The notes under the pieces were generated by a model. The model saw only the letters and a list, made by a program, of their open reading frames with translations, was not told the origin of the DNA and searched no databases. Of a stretch of 64,000 nucleotides of DNA, positions 45,601 through 55,271 are shown piece after piece; positions within the stretch are counted from its first letter, which is position 1, and every line of letters starts with the position of its first letter. This stretch comes from Thiomicrorhabdus sediminis (GTDB lineage: Bacteria > Pseudomonadota > Gammaproteobacteria > Thiomicrospirales > Thiomicrospiraceae): NCBI RefSeq assembly GCF_005885815.1, contig NZ_CP040602.1, positions 511,630-575,629 of the forward strand. The letters run 5' to 3'. Both the position numbers and the translations under genes were made by a program.

Positions 45601-46725
45601 ATGAACCGAATTGAGCGTTATTTAGGAACGGCTGTCATCAGTTATACCTTATTGGTCATGCTGGTGATTCTGCTGATTTTCTCGTTCTTTGAATTTATGA
45701 ATCAGCTCGGTAAGTTAACCGAAACCTACACCTTGGCAATGGGAGGGCTTTACACTTTGCTCAAGGTTCCGGTCTATGCTTATCAGATTTTTCCTATCGC
45801 GATTTTGATTGGCGCTTTAATGGGATTGGGGGCGCTGGCGAATCAGTCTGAGCTGACGATTTTACGCGTTACCGGCTGGTCGATTAAACGGATTTTATGG
45901 GCGGTGTTAAAAACAGCGCTGCTGTTATGGCTGGTAATTGCCTTGATTGGTGAGTTGGTTGCGCCATCGAGTGAAGCCTTGGCAAAAAAACTCCGTGCCG
46001 AGGCTTTAAACCAAAGTTTTTCGATTGGCTCGGCAAGCGGTCTCTGGATTAAGGACGAACAGCAATACATCCATGTCGGCCGTATTGTTTCCAGTGAGCA
46101 ATTGAGCAATATCAGCATTTATCAATTAAGCGCCAACGCCGTTAGCGACAAGCCGTTGCCTGGCGAGATTGAGCAGGTGATGCGTGCTAAAAAGGCTGAT
46201 TATATCGATGATGGCCAATGGCGTTTTACTCAGGTGCAGTTAATGCATTTTGATCAGCAAAGCAGTGATTTGCTGGATGCTAGTACACCGCTTTACAGTT
46301 TCCAGCAAGAGCTGTTGCCGCAATTGGCTAAGTCGTTTCCGTTGCAGCCCGAAGACTTGACCAACCTTGATATGGAAACCCGTTATCTAAGTAGTTTTGA
46401 TCTGTTTTACTATATCCGTTTTCTGGAAGAAAATGGTTTGGAAGCAAGCGCCTATCGTTTGTCGTTCTGGCAGAAGCTGGCAATGCCTTTGGTGGTGCTG
46501 GCGATGATTGCGATAGTATTGCCGTTGATTTTCGGCTCTATGCGTCAGGTGAGTGTCGGTAAGCGCATTTTCCTTGGTGTATTAATCGGAATGGGCTTCC
46601 ACCTGCTTAATCAGATGGTGGGCAATATCGCCGTGGTCTACCAGATGCCGATTGCCTTGGCGGCTTTTTTACCGGCGCTTTTGCTTTTGCTTGCGGCGCT
46701 TTGGTGGATGCGCCGTATTGATTAG
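45601..46725 (+). CDS. lptG: LPS export ABC transporter permease LptG
   Basis: LptG is the second permease of the LPS export ABC transporter. The 374-residue protein starts MNRIERYLGTAVISYTLLVM. It has three N-terminal helices, a periplasmic beta domain (about 125-265), and three C-terminal helices ending with a Trp/Arg-rich tail. ATG 45601 is preceded by GGGTGG and gives the usual family N-terminus; a start at 45562 would use TTG. The two permease genes together need LptB and LptC from elsewhere. Confidence 0.93.
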   Translation: MNRIERYLGTAVISYTLLVMLVILLIFSFFEFMNQLGKLTETYTLAMGGLYTLLKVPVYAYQIFPIAILIGALMGLGALANQSELTILRVTGWSIKRILWAVLKTALLLWLVIALIGELVAPSSEALAKKLRAEALNQSFSIGSASGLWIKDEQQYIHVGRIVSSEQLSNISIYQLSANAVSDKPLPGEIEQVMRAKKADYIDDGQWRFTQVQLMHFDQQSSDLLDASTPLYSFQQELLPQLAKSFPLQPEDLTNLDMETRYLSSFDLFYYIRFLEENGLEASAYRLSFWQKLAMPLVVLAMIAIVLPLIFGSMRQVSVGKRIFLGVLIGMGFHLLNQMVGNIAVVYQMPIALAAFLPALLLLLAALWWMRRID

Positions 46726-46776
46726 TTCTTTGTCGTTGGTTAGAGCTGGCGGTTATTGCATCAGTCGCCACTCAGC

Positions 46777-48135
46777 TTATTGAGCTTTATGGATAATCGT
46801 TTCAATTTCAGCCACTTTTTCAGCCACCAGCTGAGGATTGCCTTTAGCCTCGATATTTAAACGCAAAAGGGGCTCTGTATTTGAGAGGCGGATATTCATG
46901 CGCCAATCGCTAAATTCCAAACTTAACCCGTCGGTCATATCCATTTGTGGATTTTGTGCGGCATAAAGCGCTTTCACTTCTTCTAAAATAGCCGGCGCAT
47001 CCTTGACCTTGTAGTTCAGCTCGCCACTGCAAGGGTAAGCTTTCATACGTTCTTTGACCAGTTCATCAAGCGATTTATTGCTAAGGCTCATCAGTTCACT
47101 GACCAATAACCAAGGAATCATGCCGCTATCGCAATAGAAGAAATCTTTAAAATAGTGGTGTGCAGACATCTCGCCACCGTAGATCGCATCTTCTTTACGC
47201 ATGCGCTCTTTAATAAAGGCGTGACCGGTTTTCGATTGAACCGCAATACCGCCGGAACGTTTGACTTGATCGATGGTGTTCCAGGTCAAGCGAGGATCGT
47301 GCACGATTTTGCTGCCAGGGTGTTTTTTTAGCAGCATCTCGGCAAGTAGGCCGACCAGATAATAGCCTTCGATAAACTCGCCCTGACTGTCGAATAGAAA
47401 ACAGCGGTCAAAATCACCATCCCAGGCGACGCCGAAATCGGCGTGATTTTCCAGAATGGCTTGTTTGGTCGCCCCACGGTTTTCGATAATCATTGGATTG
47501 GGAACGCCGTTAGGGAAATCGCCGTCCGCCTGGTGGTGCAAGCGAATCACATCAAACGGAAGGTGCTTGGCCAGTTCGTCAAAAGTCGGTCCAGCAGAGC
47601 CGTTACCGGCGTTGACGACGATTTTAAACGGCTTGAGTTTACTGGTATCGATATAACCGAGTAGGTGTTCAACATAGGCGCTTTTGTCGGGTTTAGCGAT
47701 TAAATTCCCTGGATTTGTCGCTTTGGTATCGAAATCCTGATTGATGACGCGCTGCTCAATTGCTTTTAAACCGGAATCGCCGCTTATCGGTTTAGAGCCT
47801 TTTGCCACCAGTTTCATGCCGTTATAACCTTTTGGGTTATGGCTGGCTGTGATCATAATGCCGCCGTCGGCTTGGTAGTGGCTGGTGGCAAAATAGACTT
47901 CTTCGGTGCCGCAAAGGCCTAGGTGCAGAATATCGACACCACTATCAATCAATCCTTGGCATAAAGCATCACTCAATTCAGGGCTTTCAAGTCGAATATC
48001 ATGGCCGATGACAACGTTCGCCGGTTTAAATTCGGCAGCAAATGCACGTCCAATATCATAGGCCCGTTGGGCGTTTAGGTCTTGCGGCACTATGCCGCGA
48101 ATATCGTAGGCTTTAAAGGCATTTAGGGTTGTCAT
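46777..48135 (-). CDS. manB: phosphomannomutase (ManB/CpsG-type, also phosphoglucomutase-like)
   Basis: This enzyme interconverts hexose-6-phosphate and hexose-1-phosphate and so feeds GDP-mannose and possibly UDP-glucose synthesis. The 452-residue protein has the phosphoserine loop GGIMITASHNPKGYNGMKL (Ser98), the metal-binding DGDFDRCFLFD, substrate loop GHAFIKERMRKEDAIYGGEMSAHHYF, and the phosphate-binding LSNTEPLLRLN. These stretches match CpsG/ManB more closely than GlmM or Pgm. It ends a minus-strand block galU-pgi-ugd-manB. Confidence 0.92.
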   Translation of the reverse strand: MTTLNAFKAYDIRGIVPQDLNAQRAYDIGRAFAAEFKPANVVIGHDIRLESPELSDALCQGLIDSGVDILHLGLCGTEEVYFATSHYQADGGIMITASHNPKGYNGMKLVAKGSKPISGDSGLKAIEQRVINQDFDTKATNPGNLIAKPDKSAYVEHLLGYIDTSKLKPFKIVVNAGNGSAGPTFDELAKHLPFDVIRLHHQADGDFPNGVPNPMIIENRGATKQAILENHADFGVAWDGDFDRCFLFDSQGEFIEGYYLVGLLAEMLLKKHPGSKIVHDPRLTWNTIDQVKRSGGIAVQSKTGHAFIKERMRKEDAIYGGEMSAHHYFKDFFYCDSGMIPWLLVSELMSLSNKSLDELVKERMKAYPCSGELNYKVKDAPAILEEVKALYAAQNPQMDMTDGLSLEFSDWRMNIRLSNTEPLLRLNIEAKGNPQLVAEKVAEIETIIHKAQ

Positions 48136-48179
48136 GGTGTTTTGTATCTACTTTTGGCTTGATGAGCTGGTAACCAATC

Positions 48180-49430
48180 TTAACGACCGACACCGTAATA
48201 GCAGAAATGATTGTCTTCTATCCAGTAGCGGTTGTAGAGGTTGCGACCATCTAAAATAATCTTGCTGCGCATTGTATCATTTAACAGTGATAAATCCGGT
48301 GACCAGAAAGCTTTATATTCGGTTAGAACACATAGTGCATCACTGTTTTGAGTGGCCTGATACATTTCGTCACACAATTCTATGCGGGAGGTTTGTTCCT
48401 TATCAAGGTTTTCCTCAAGCCAGTGTTGCATTGAGTTTTTGGCAAAGGGGTCATAGAGCTTTAGGCGGCAGCCTTGGTTGATAAAAGCGCTAATCAGTTT
48501 GATGCTGGCAGCACTGGTGACTGAGGTGGTGTTGGGTTTATAGCCAAGTCCCCATAGGGTGATGGTTTTATCGGCCAGTTGACAGTCAAAATGGTGCCAA
48601 AGTTTGCGGAAAAGCAGCTCTTTTTGGTTTTCGTTGATATCGATCACCGATTGCAACAAGCTGTGCCCGCCATTCTGGTGTTCTTCTGGCAGCAAGCTTT
48701 TAATGCGTTGCAGGTCGCGCGTGAAGTTGTCGCCGCCAAAACCGATGCCGGGGTAAAGGTAAGAACGACCGATTCGTGTATCAGCCCCCAAGCCTAAACG
48801 CACCTCCTCAATATCCGCGCCAATTTTTTCCGCAATGGAAGAAAGTTCATTCATTAAAGAAATTCGCGTTGCCAATAAGGCGTTGGTGGCATATTTGGTT
48901 AATTCAGCAGATGCCGGAGACATGCTGATAATCACGTCTTTATTGCGATTGAAGGGGGCGAACAGTAAGGCGATTTGTTGTTTAACGTGATTGCTGTGTG
49001 AGCCGATAATGATTCTGTCAGGGCGAACAAAGGCCTGAATGGCGTGACCGTCCGCGGCGAAATCCGGGTTGATGGCATACTCCAAACAACAGATTTCGGC
49101 CAACTCTTTGGCTAGGCCGATAGTGAAGTTACTGCGGATGATCAAAGAGCTGTTTGCCAAGCAATTATCCTGTAATAGGCTGGCAATGCGGCGTGCATTT
49201 TGACAGTCATCCGGATGTAACGCCAAAATATGACATTCCGCTTGGGTGTCATGGCTGTCGCCAAAAACCAGGCGCTTGGCTTCGGTTTGCTGTTCCAGAA
49301 GTTTATTCAGGCCGGGTTCGGCATAGTCTTTTTTGCGTGCGCCAATCAAGGTGACTTTATTACCGGTCTCTGCTAGACAGCCTGCGGCGACCATTGCGCT
49401 AATGGTGTCTCCAAATACATTAATTCTCAT
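48180..49430 (-). CDS. ugd: UDP-glucose/GDP-mannose dehydrogenase family protein (Ugd-like)
   Basis: This NAD-dependent four-electron dehydrogenase oxidises UDP-glucose to UDP-glucuronate or a related substrate. It has an N-terminal Rossmann start INVFGDTISAMVAAGCLAETG with a variant glycine motif, and the central ELTKYATNALLATRISLMNELS. GIGFGGDNFTRDLQ occupies the place where the catalytic Cys is normally found (GxGxGGxCxxKD) and here reads GGDNF. GLGYKPNTTSVTSAASIKLI is in the C-terminal domain. The missing Cys makes classical activity doubtful. The start at 49430 overlaps pgi by 11 bp; the longer frame to 49475 is less likely. Confidence 0.75.
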   Translation of the reverse strand: MRINVFGDTISAMVAAGCLAETGNKVTLIGARKKDYAEPGLNKLLEQQTEAKRLVFGDSHDTQAECHILALHPDDCQNARRIASLLQDNCLANSSLIIRSNFTIGLAKELAEICCLEYAINPDFAADGHAIQAFVRPDRIIIGSHSNHVKQQIALLFAPFNRNKDVIISMSPASAELTKYATNALLATRISLMNELSSIAEKIGADIEEVRLGLGADTRIGRSYLYPGIGFGGDNFTRDLQRIKSLLPEEHQNGGHSLLQSVIDINENQKELLFRKLWHHFDCQLADKTITLWGLGYKPNTTSVTSAASIKLISAFINQGCRLKLYDPFAKNSMQHWLEENLDKEQTSRIELCDEMYQATQNSDALCVLTEYKAFWSPDLSLLNDTMRSKIILDGRNLYNRYWIEDNHFCYYGVGR

Positions 49431-50985
49431 TTTGCGTCTTCCATAGATTGGTGAGAATGCCTTGGGTAGAGGCATCCAAATCGGTTAAATCACGGTTTTC
49501 AATCTGTTGCAGAATTTGCAGTGCAATTTTTTTACCGAGTTCCACGCCCCATTGGTCGAACGGATTGATGTTCCAAATCACCGATTGGACAAAGACCTTG
49601 TGTTCATAAAGTGCTATCAGCATGCCTAGGTGTCTGGCATCCAAAGTATCCAATAAAATGGTGCTGGAGACTTGACCGCCCGGATAGTCTTTATGAGGGT
49701 TTTCGCCTTTTTGACCGATCATCAGCGCTCGGCTTTGAGCCAGACAGTTGGCGATATTGAGGTTGTGGTGGTAAACGGTACGTGGTTTTTGATCGGTAGG
49801 TTTGGCAAAGAGAATAAAATCCGCCATGACGCGCTCGGTTCCCTGGTGCATCAACTGATAAAAGGCATGTTGCGCATTGGGCCCGACTTCACCCCATAGA
49901 ATCGGGCAGGTGCGGTAATTGACCTTTTCGCCGTCACGGGTGACATGTTTACCGTTACTTTCCATTTCCAGCTGCTCAAGATAGCTGGCCAAATACTTCA
50001 TTCGTGAATCATAAGGCAGAATTGCTTGTCCCATCAGGCCTAATAAATTGATGTTCCAAATGCCGATCAAGCCCATTAAAACCGCAACGTTTTTTTCAAA
50101 AGGGGTGGTGCGAAAATGCTCATCCATTTCATGAGCGCCCTGCAAAAATGCGTAAAAACCGGACATGCCTTGCTGTAAGGCAATGGTAAGGCCGATAGTC
50201 GACCACATGGAAAAGCGACCACCGACCCAATCCCAGAACAATAGCTGGTGATCGGGCAAGAGCCCCCATTCATCCATTTTGGCTTGATTGGTAGAGAGGC
50301 CGATAAAGTGTTGTTTAATGCCTTGTTCGGATTGACTGAAGCTGGAAATCCATTCATGGGCTGTTCTGGCCAGGGATAATGTATCAATAGTGGTGAAGGA
50401 TTTTGAGGCGATGACAAATAAAGTGGTTTCCGCATTCAGCGTTTTAAGCAAGCTTTGCAGTTGTTTACCATCCAAAGTGGAGACAAAATGAATATCAGGT
50501 GCATCAGCTAGCTTACTGTCATCAAGTGCATGGGTAATCATCAAGGGCCCTAAATCACTGCCACCGACACCAATATTGACCACATCGGTAAAGGGTTTGC
50601 CTGAGAAGCCGCGTAGCTGGTGAGAGTGGATACGTTTCACCAGGGTTTCCATTTTTTGCCATTCGGCTTTGACTTCGGCTTTTGGGTTGGTTAAATCACG
50701 CAAGAATACATGTCCGGCGGCACGGTCTTCGGTGATATTGATTTTCTCACCGGCAAATAACTTATCAATCCACTGTTTGAGATTTGCCTGTTCGGCAAGT
50801 TCAAGTAACGAATTGCGTTCCTCGGCGCTGATATTCTGTTTCGAGTAATCAAACAGCATCCCTGGTAATTTGGCATGAAATTGTTCAAAGCGCTGTGGGT
50901 TTTCAGTAAATAAACTCGCCAGATGGCGTTGTTTAGCTTCATTGCCGTATTCTGCAAGCGCTTGGTAAGCCGGCCACTGTTTCAT
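49420..50985 (-). CDS. pgi: glucose-6-phosphate isomerase
   Basis: Pgi interconverts glucose-6-phosphate and fructose-6-phosphate. The 521-residue protein has NIGVGGSDLGPLM near residue 150, the signature ASKSFTTIDTLSLA, VGGRFSMWSTIGLTIALQ, and the C-terminal FDQWGVELGKKIA. It lies between galU and the ugd-like gene on the same strand, so here it links central sugar phosphates with nucleotide-sugar supply. Confidence 0.96.
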   Translation of the reverse strand: MKQWPAYQALAEYGNEAKQRHLASLFTENPQRFEQFHAKLPGMLFDYSKQNISAEERNSLLELAEQANLKQWIDKLFAGEKINITEDRAAGHVFLRDLTNPKAEVKAEWQKMETLVKRIHSHQLRGFSGKPFTDVVNIGVGGSDLGPLMITHALDDSKLADAPDIHFVSTLDGKQLQSLLKTLNAETTLFVIASKSFTTIDTLSLARTAHEWISSFSQSEQGIKQHFIGLSTNQAKMDEWGLLPDHQLLFWDWVGGRFSMWSTIGLTIALQQGMSGFYAFLQGAHEMDEHFRTTPFEKNVAVLMGLIGIWNINLLGLMGQAILPYDSRMKYLASYLEQLEMESNGKHVTRDGEKVNYRTCPILWGEVGPNAQHAFYQLMHQGTERVMADFILFAKPTDQKPRTVYHHNLNIANCLAQSRALMIGQKGENPHKDYPGGQVSSTILLDTLDARHLGMLIALYEHKVFVQSVIWNINPFDQWGVELGKKIALQILQQIENRDLTDLDASTQGILTNLWKTQNEN

Positions 50986-51036
50986 TGAATTACCTCTTCT
51001 GTCTTTATCCGCTAGTCTCTTAGTCGCAATGCGTGC

Positions 51037-51924
51037 TTAGGGCGTGGTCTTGAATTCATCCAGCCAGGTTTTGAATTCAGCACCCAGCTCAGGATGCTGA
51101 AGAGCAAATTCTACGGTCGCTTTAAGGTAGCCGAGTTTGTCGCCGCAGTCATAGCTTTTGCTTTCTAGGCAGTAGGCATCGACATTGGAGATTTCCATTA
51201 ATTGGGCAATGGCATCAGTCAGCTGAATCTCATTGCCGGCCCCTTTCGGCGTGACTTTAAGTAGGTTAAGGATTTGATTGTCGAGTACATAGCGACCGGT
51301 GACCGAAAGGTTGGAGGGCGCTTCTTCAATTGATGGTTTTTCGACAATAGCCGACATTTCACAGGAGTTTCCAGGTTCTAGATCGGTCCCCATGCAATCG
51401 GCGATACCATATTTGTAAACTTCCGATTTTGGCACAGGCTCCACCATAATTTGGCTGTGACCGGTTTTTTGATAGGCCTTGACCATGTTTTTCAGGTCAT
51501 TGGTGCGATCACTCAAAATGACATCGGGTAATAACACAGCAAAAGGATCGTTACCGATAATGGGTGCCGCGCAAAGCACGGCATGGCCAAGCCCTAAAGC
51601 CTGTGGTTGACGAACCGAGATGATATTGGCTTCGGCAGGGAGGATATTGGCCACTTTCGCCAACAGGTCCTTTTTGTTTTTGAAGGCGAGTGTTTTTTCC
51701 AATTCAAAATTATGGTCAAAGTGATTTTCAATCGCACCTTTGGAGGAGTGGGTGACAAGAATGATGTCGGTAAAGCCCGCATTGACCGCTTCACGAACCA
51801 CATATTGGATTAAAGGTTCATCGACCAGAGTGATCATCTCTTTGGGAATCGCTTTGGTGGCGGGTAAAAAACGCGTTCCCAGTCCGGCAACGGGAATCAC
51901 CACTTTCTTTACGTTGGCTGACAT
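51037..51924 (-). CDS. galU: UTP-glucose-1-phosphate uridylyltransferase
   Basis: GalU makes UDP-glucose, the donor for galE, the ugd-like enzyme and the WcaJ-type transferase. The 295-residue protein shows VIPVAGLGTRFLPATKAIPKEMITLVDEPLIQYVV, FAVLLPDVILSD, IVEKPSIEEAPSNLSVTGRYVLD and the C-terminal YDCGDKLGYLKATVEFAL. AAGGAG precedes the start. It is the first gene of the minus-strand precursor block. Confidence 0.96.
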   Translation of the reverse strand: MSANVKKVVIPVAGLGTRFLPATKAIPKEMITLVDEPLIQYVVREAVNAGFTDIILVTHSSKGAIENHFDHNFELEKTLAFKNKKDLLAKVANILPAEANIISVRQPQALGLGHAVLCAAPIIGNDPFAVLLPDVILSDRTNDLKNMVKAYQKTGHSQIMVEPVPKSEVYKYGIADCMGTDLEPGNSCEMSAIVEKPSIEEAPSNLSVTGRYVLDNQILNLLKVTPKGAGNEIQLTDAIAQLMEISNVDAYCLESKSYDCGDKLGYLKATVEFALQHPELGAEFKTWLDEFKTTP

Positions 51925-52506
51925 CTTTGTGCTCCTTAAAATTTGTATTTATGGCAGATAATGACTGCGGCATTAGTATTGGTCAAGCTTTTCCTTGAAA
52001 AGTTCAGTTAAGTCTTTGTTGTCACTGTTTATGGCTTCGTTTTATTCTGCTTTTTAGGTTAATCTGTATCCAAAAGAGGCTCTTATGCATACGGGGTTTA
52101 TGTCTTTGAATACAGAATGCTTTAAACCGGTTTATATTAAACGGGTGCAATTAAGCTTTAGTTATTAGCTAACAGCAATGCTTAGACCAATTAAGGGTTT
52201 TTTGTATTTAAGTGATTGAAAAACAATAGGTTAATAAGGTTGTTGATTGTTATTTTTGTCTGTGGGTTTTTAAAGTCCCAGCCTAAAAAAATATCTTATT
52301 GAACCAATATATTTGTGATTGTTTGAGTTTGGTGCAGTTGGGTGTGATTATTCGGCTTGTTATGGAAAAGCGCAATAAAGATAAAGCCTGCTAATTTTAA
52401 ATATAAAAATCTGTTCAGTTTCAGAGTGTTATTTGTTGGAAAGGGATGGTTAAGGTCTTTAAAGTGTGTTAATTTCCAAAGAGTAGCGATATAAAGAGGA
52501 CTTGTA
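51925..52506. other. 582-bp intergenic region between galU and the Cache-PAS gene
   Basis: This is the gap between divergent genes and must hold the promoters for both. An AGAGGA site near 52495 serves the gene at 52507. A 27-codon frame at 52084-52167 has AGAGG upstream of its ATG but no recognisable product. I see no RNA gene or terminator. The region is AT-rich. Confidence 0.5.
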
Positions 52507-53943
52507 ATGATAGGTTGGTCTTTCTTAAAAAACTCTAAATTCTGGGTGTCTTTTTCGATTAACCTCTTTATTAGCTTGCTGATTGTCAGTGTCCTTCTTT
52601 TTATTTTGCAAATCTACAATAGTAATCAAGCCAATCAATCCGCACAGTTTAAAAATCATTTAATCGCTGAAAAAACCGTTCAAGAAATTGCTAGCAGCAT
52701 GGATGCATTTTCCTATGATGTGCTTTTTTTGGCATCTTTGGCCGAAAATCATTTTATGCCGATTGAACAAAAGTTCGACCTTCCTTTTATTACCGATATT
52801 ATGGCCAATTATCTGGTTTCCAGTCCTTTGGTCGACCAGGTGCGATTATTGTCATCTAATGGCATGGAATTAATACGAATCAATGAAAGCAAAGGTCAGG
52901 CTGAAATCGTGGCTCAGACAAGGCTGCAAGATAAAGCCAATCGTTATTATTTTACCGACGTCAAAGGTTTAACCAGTGGCAGTATTTCGGTTTCATATTT
53001 GGACTTAAATGTTGAAAACGGTCAGGTTGAGGTTCCTGTCAAGCCGATGATTCGATTGGCATCACCATTGCATGACTCTAGTGGTAACTTCATTGGTGCG
53101 GTGATTATTAATTTTAAGGCGAAAACGATGATCAGCCGTTTGGCTGCTTTTGGTGATGAGACTCATGATGTTTGGTTGGTTGATGATAAAGGGGATTGGT
53201 TGCTCGCACCTAAGGATCAGATGCCATGGGCCGGTCAGCTTGAACTGGGCGGTAATAATTTAAAAACCTATTTGCCCAAGCTTTATGCATTGTTATCTGA
53301 CACCAGGATGGGTTCAAAACAGGCCAAGCAGCCAACTGGTTTTTACCGTTTGCAGAAGATTGCCATCAAACCCAATGCAATGATTGATCAACCGGTTATT
53401 TCTCGAGCGGACAATATCTTTTTAATTGTTCATACCCGTTTAAAATACGCTGGGTTGGCTGCGGTAGCGCATCGCGTCTTTTCTAACCCTTACAGTTTTG
53501 TGGTCTATTTTATTGGTCTATGGGCTGCCTTTATCTATAGCTACCAGAGCTTTCGTCGGCAAAGACTGAAAAGACGTAACCGTTTTCAAAAAAATATCAT
53601 CACCGCGTTTTTTGACTCGGCGCCTGAGGCGATGTTGGTATTCAATGCTCAGGGGCAGGTTGTTTACGAAAATTTTAAGTTGACTGAATTGCTCTCAGAG
53701 CTTTCCGGTTCGTCAGAAAGTGGCTTGCAGCTTGAATCCGCCCAGTTACGGAAGGCGCTTTGGCATGATTATAGAAGTAATGCTTTGCCCAAAGAGTTTA
53801 TTGAGGTTGTTTGTAAGGATAAGCGGCGCTATTTCAGACGCAAGGCGTCTTGGATTGGTGAAGATGATGAGGAGTTGTTAATTGGTGTTGTGGTTTCCGA
53901 GTTAACCGATATGAAGCAGGGTGGCATAGATATTCATCCATAA
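52507..53943 (+). CDS. membrane sensor protein with Cache and PAS domains, no output domain
   Basis: The 478-residue protein has an N-terminal membrane helix (INLFISLLIVSVLLFILQI). A periplasmic double-Cache-like region of about 270 residues contains VRLLSSNGMELIRINE and ANRYYFTDVKGLTSGSISVSYLDL. A second helix lies near 330 (YSFVVYFIGLWAAFIYSY), and a cytoplasmic PAS-like domain begins at about 370 (FFDSAPEAMLVFNAQGQVVYEN). No histidine kinase, GGDEF, EAL or methyl-accepting part follows before the stop, so the output is missing or acts in trans. Confidence 0.75.
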   Translation: MIGWSFLKNSKFWVSFSINLFISLLIVSVLLFILQIYNSNQANQSAQFKNHLIAEKTVQEIASSMDAFSYDVLFLASLAENHFMPIEQKFDLPFITDIMANYLVSSPLVDQVRLLSSNGMELIRINESKGQAEIVAQTRLQDKANRYYFTDVKGLTSGSISVSYLDLNVENGQVEVPVKPMIRLASPLHDSSGNFIGAVIINFKAKTMISRLAAFGDETHDVWLVDDKGDWLLAPKDQMPWAGQLELGGNNLKTYLPKLYALLSDTRMGSKQAKQPTGFYRLQKIAIKPNAMIDQPVISRADNIFLIVHTRLKYAGLAAVAHRVFSNPYSFVVYFIGLWAAFIYSYQSFRRQRLKRRNRFQKNIITAFFDSAPEAMLVFNAQGQVVYENFKLTELLSELSGSSESGLQLESAQLRKALWHDYRSNALPKEFIEVVCKDKRRYFRRKASWIGEDDEELLIGVVVSELTDMKQGGIDIHP

Positions 53944-54036
53944 CATGGATCTCGGCTTGGGTAAGCCTTTATATTGGAACAGGCTAAACGCCAGTTATGG
54001 GAGGCTCTCTATTTCCATCGAACTAGATTCGCGATT

Positions 54037-54960
54037 TCAATGATTATGGATCAGGTCTTTATTATCATCTCTGGCGTATTCGGCCTGTAAGGTGCAATGG
54101 CTGATGCCGCAATGTGTTTTTAAGTGCTTTTCCAGCGTTTCGAGCTGTCGAGTTACTTCACTTAACGGCAGGTCTTCACTGAAGTCGATATGAGCTTGCA
54201 GATAAATACTCGAGTCATCAAGCTGCCATAGGTGCAAATGATGCATATTCTCTATATTGTCGAACTGCTCAATTTGAGCCGCAATGCTTTCGCTTGACAG
54301 ATGTGTCGGGCTAAAGAGCATCAATTTTTCAATCGTCGACTTAAGTAATGACCAAGAAGCTTTGATCAAATAAATCGATATCAGCATGGAGATTAAGGCA
54401 TCCAGCCAATAAACCTGCCACCATAGCATGGCAAGTCCGCCGACCAACACGGCAAATGAGGTCATGATATCTGTCGCCAAGTGCAAATAGGCGGCTTTGA
54501 TATTGCTGTTATGTTCGGAATCTTTAAATAACAGGCGGACGCTGATCCAGTTCAAGACGATACTTAAAGCGGCCAGACCTATTACCCAGTCACTGGCGAT
54601 AGGTTCGGGATTGATTAATTTGTCGATGCCTTCAATAAATATCATCACTGCAATGGCCACTAATAAGGCGCCATTAAATAAAGCCGCCATCAGTTCAGCG
54701 CGTTTAAAGCCGAAGGTTCTTTTGCTGGTAGCGGGGCGTTTGGCAAGGCGGTTGGCCACATAGGCCAGTGCCAGAACAGCGACGTCACTGAGATTGTGCA
54801 AGGCGTCAGACAGAAGGGCTAAGCTGCCGGAAATAATGCCGCCGATAATCTGTGAAATAGCAATGAATAGGTTGATAAGAATTGTCAGAGCCAGACGGCT
54901 ACCGGTCAATTGATGCTCATGATGGCTATGATGATGGTGCGTTTGCTGATGATGACTCAT
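54037..54960 (-). CDS. cation diffusion facilitator family transporter (CzcD/ZitB-like)
   Basis: This inner-membrane antiporter probably exports Zn, Co or Cd. The 307-residue protein has a His-rich N-terminus (HHQQTHHHHSHHEHQ), six membrane helices, and the metal-site motifs LLSDALHNLSDV in helix 2 and HLATDIMTSFAVL in helix 5. A ferredoxin-like C-terminal domain follows (IENMHHLHLWQLDDSSIYLQAHI). Length is typical. It converges with the Cache-PAS gene. Confidence 0.92.
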   Translation of the reverse strand: MSHHQQTHHHHSHHEHQLTGSRLALTILINLFIAISQIIGGIISGSLALLSDALHNLSDVAVLALAYVANRLAKRPATSKRTFGFKRAELMAALFNGALLVAIAVMIFIEGIDKLINPEPIASDWVIGLAALSIVLNWISVRLLFKDSEHNSNIKAAYLHLATDIMTSFAVLVGGLAMLWWQVYWLDALISMLISIYLIKASWSLLKSTIEKLMLFSPTHLSSESIAAQIEQFDNIENMHHLHLWQLDDSSIYLQAHIDFSEDLPLSEVTRQLETLEKHLKTHCGISHCTLQAEYARDDNKDLIHNH

Positions 54961-55124
54961 TAACGATTCCCAATAAACAGAGTAGCGTGCTTAAGGTTAA
55001 GCCAGTAACACGCCTTTTAAATCTATTGTGGGCTAAAAATGTACATCTTTACAAGTAACTTGTTGATGTAGTGAATAAACTATTTTCAATGACAAAAAAG
55101 TCGCAATTTTTTTGTAAAAAACGC

Positions 55125-55152
55125 TTGCACCGTTAAAATTATTCCCTATAAT
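55125..55152 (+). promoter_or_regulatory. promoter of tRNA-Asn
   Basis: TTGCAC (55125-55130) and a consensus TATAAT (55147-55152) are 16 bp apart. A GC-rich discriminator (ACGCACCC), typical of growth-rate-controlled stable RNA promoters, follows just upstream of the tRNA. Confidence 0.8.
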
Positions 55153-55189
55153 ACGCACCCATAGAGAGCAACACGCCCTTTATGACTAT

Positions 55190-55265
55190 TCCCCAATAGT
55201 TCAGTTGGTAGAACACCGGACTGTTAATCCGTATGTCCCTGGTTCGAGTCCAGGTTGGGGAGCCA
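55190..55265 (+). tRNA. tRNA-Asn (GTT)
   Basis: A full 76-nt cloverleaf: acceptor TCCCCAA pairs with TTGGGGA, the anticodon loop CTGTTAA carries GTT, the T arm contains GGTTCGAGTCC, and CCA is encoded. Its 3' 47 bp are duplicated at 58341-58387 and form the attachment site of the inserted element. Confidence 0.97.
55219..55265 (+). repeat. attL: 47-bp direct repeat in tRNA-Asn
   Basis: The stretch from the anticodon stem to CCA of tRNA-Asn is identical over 47 bp to 58341-58387. This is the classic attachment-site duplication left by a tyrosine integrase acting at a tRNA 3' half. Confidence 0.95.
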
Positions 55266-55271
55266 CATTCT

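Noticed and set aside
52084-52167. 27-codon ORF in the galU upstream gap
   Set aside because: It has a passable ribosome-binding site but no homology or structure that I can support, and frames of this length are expected by chance in AT-rich DNA.
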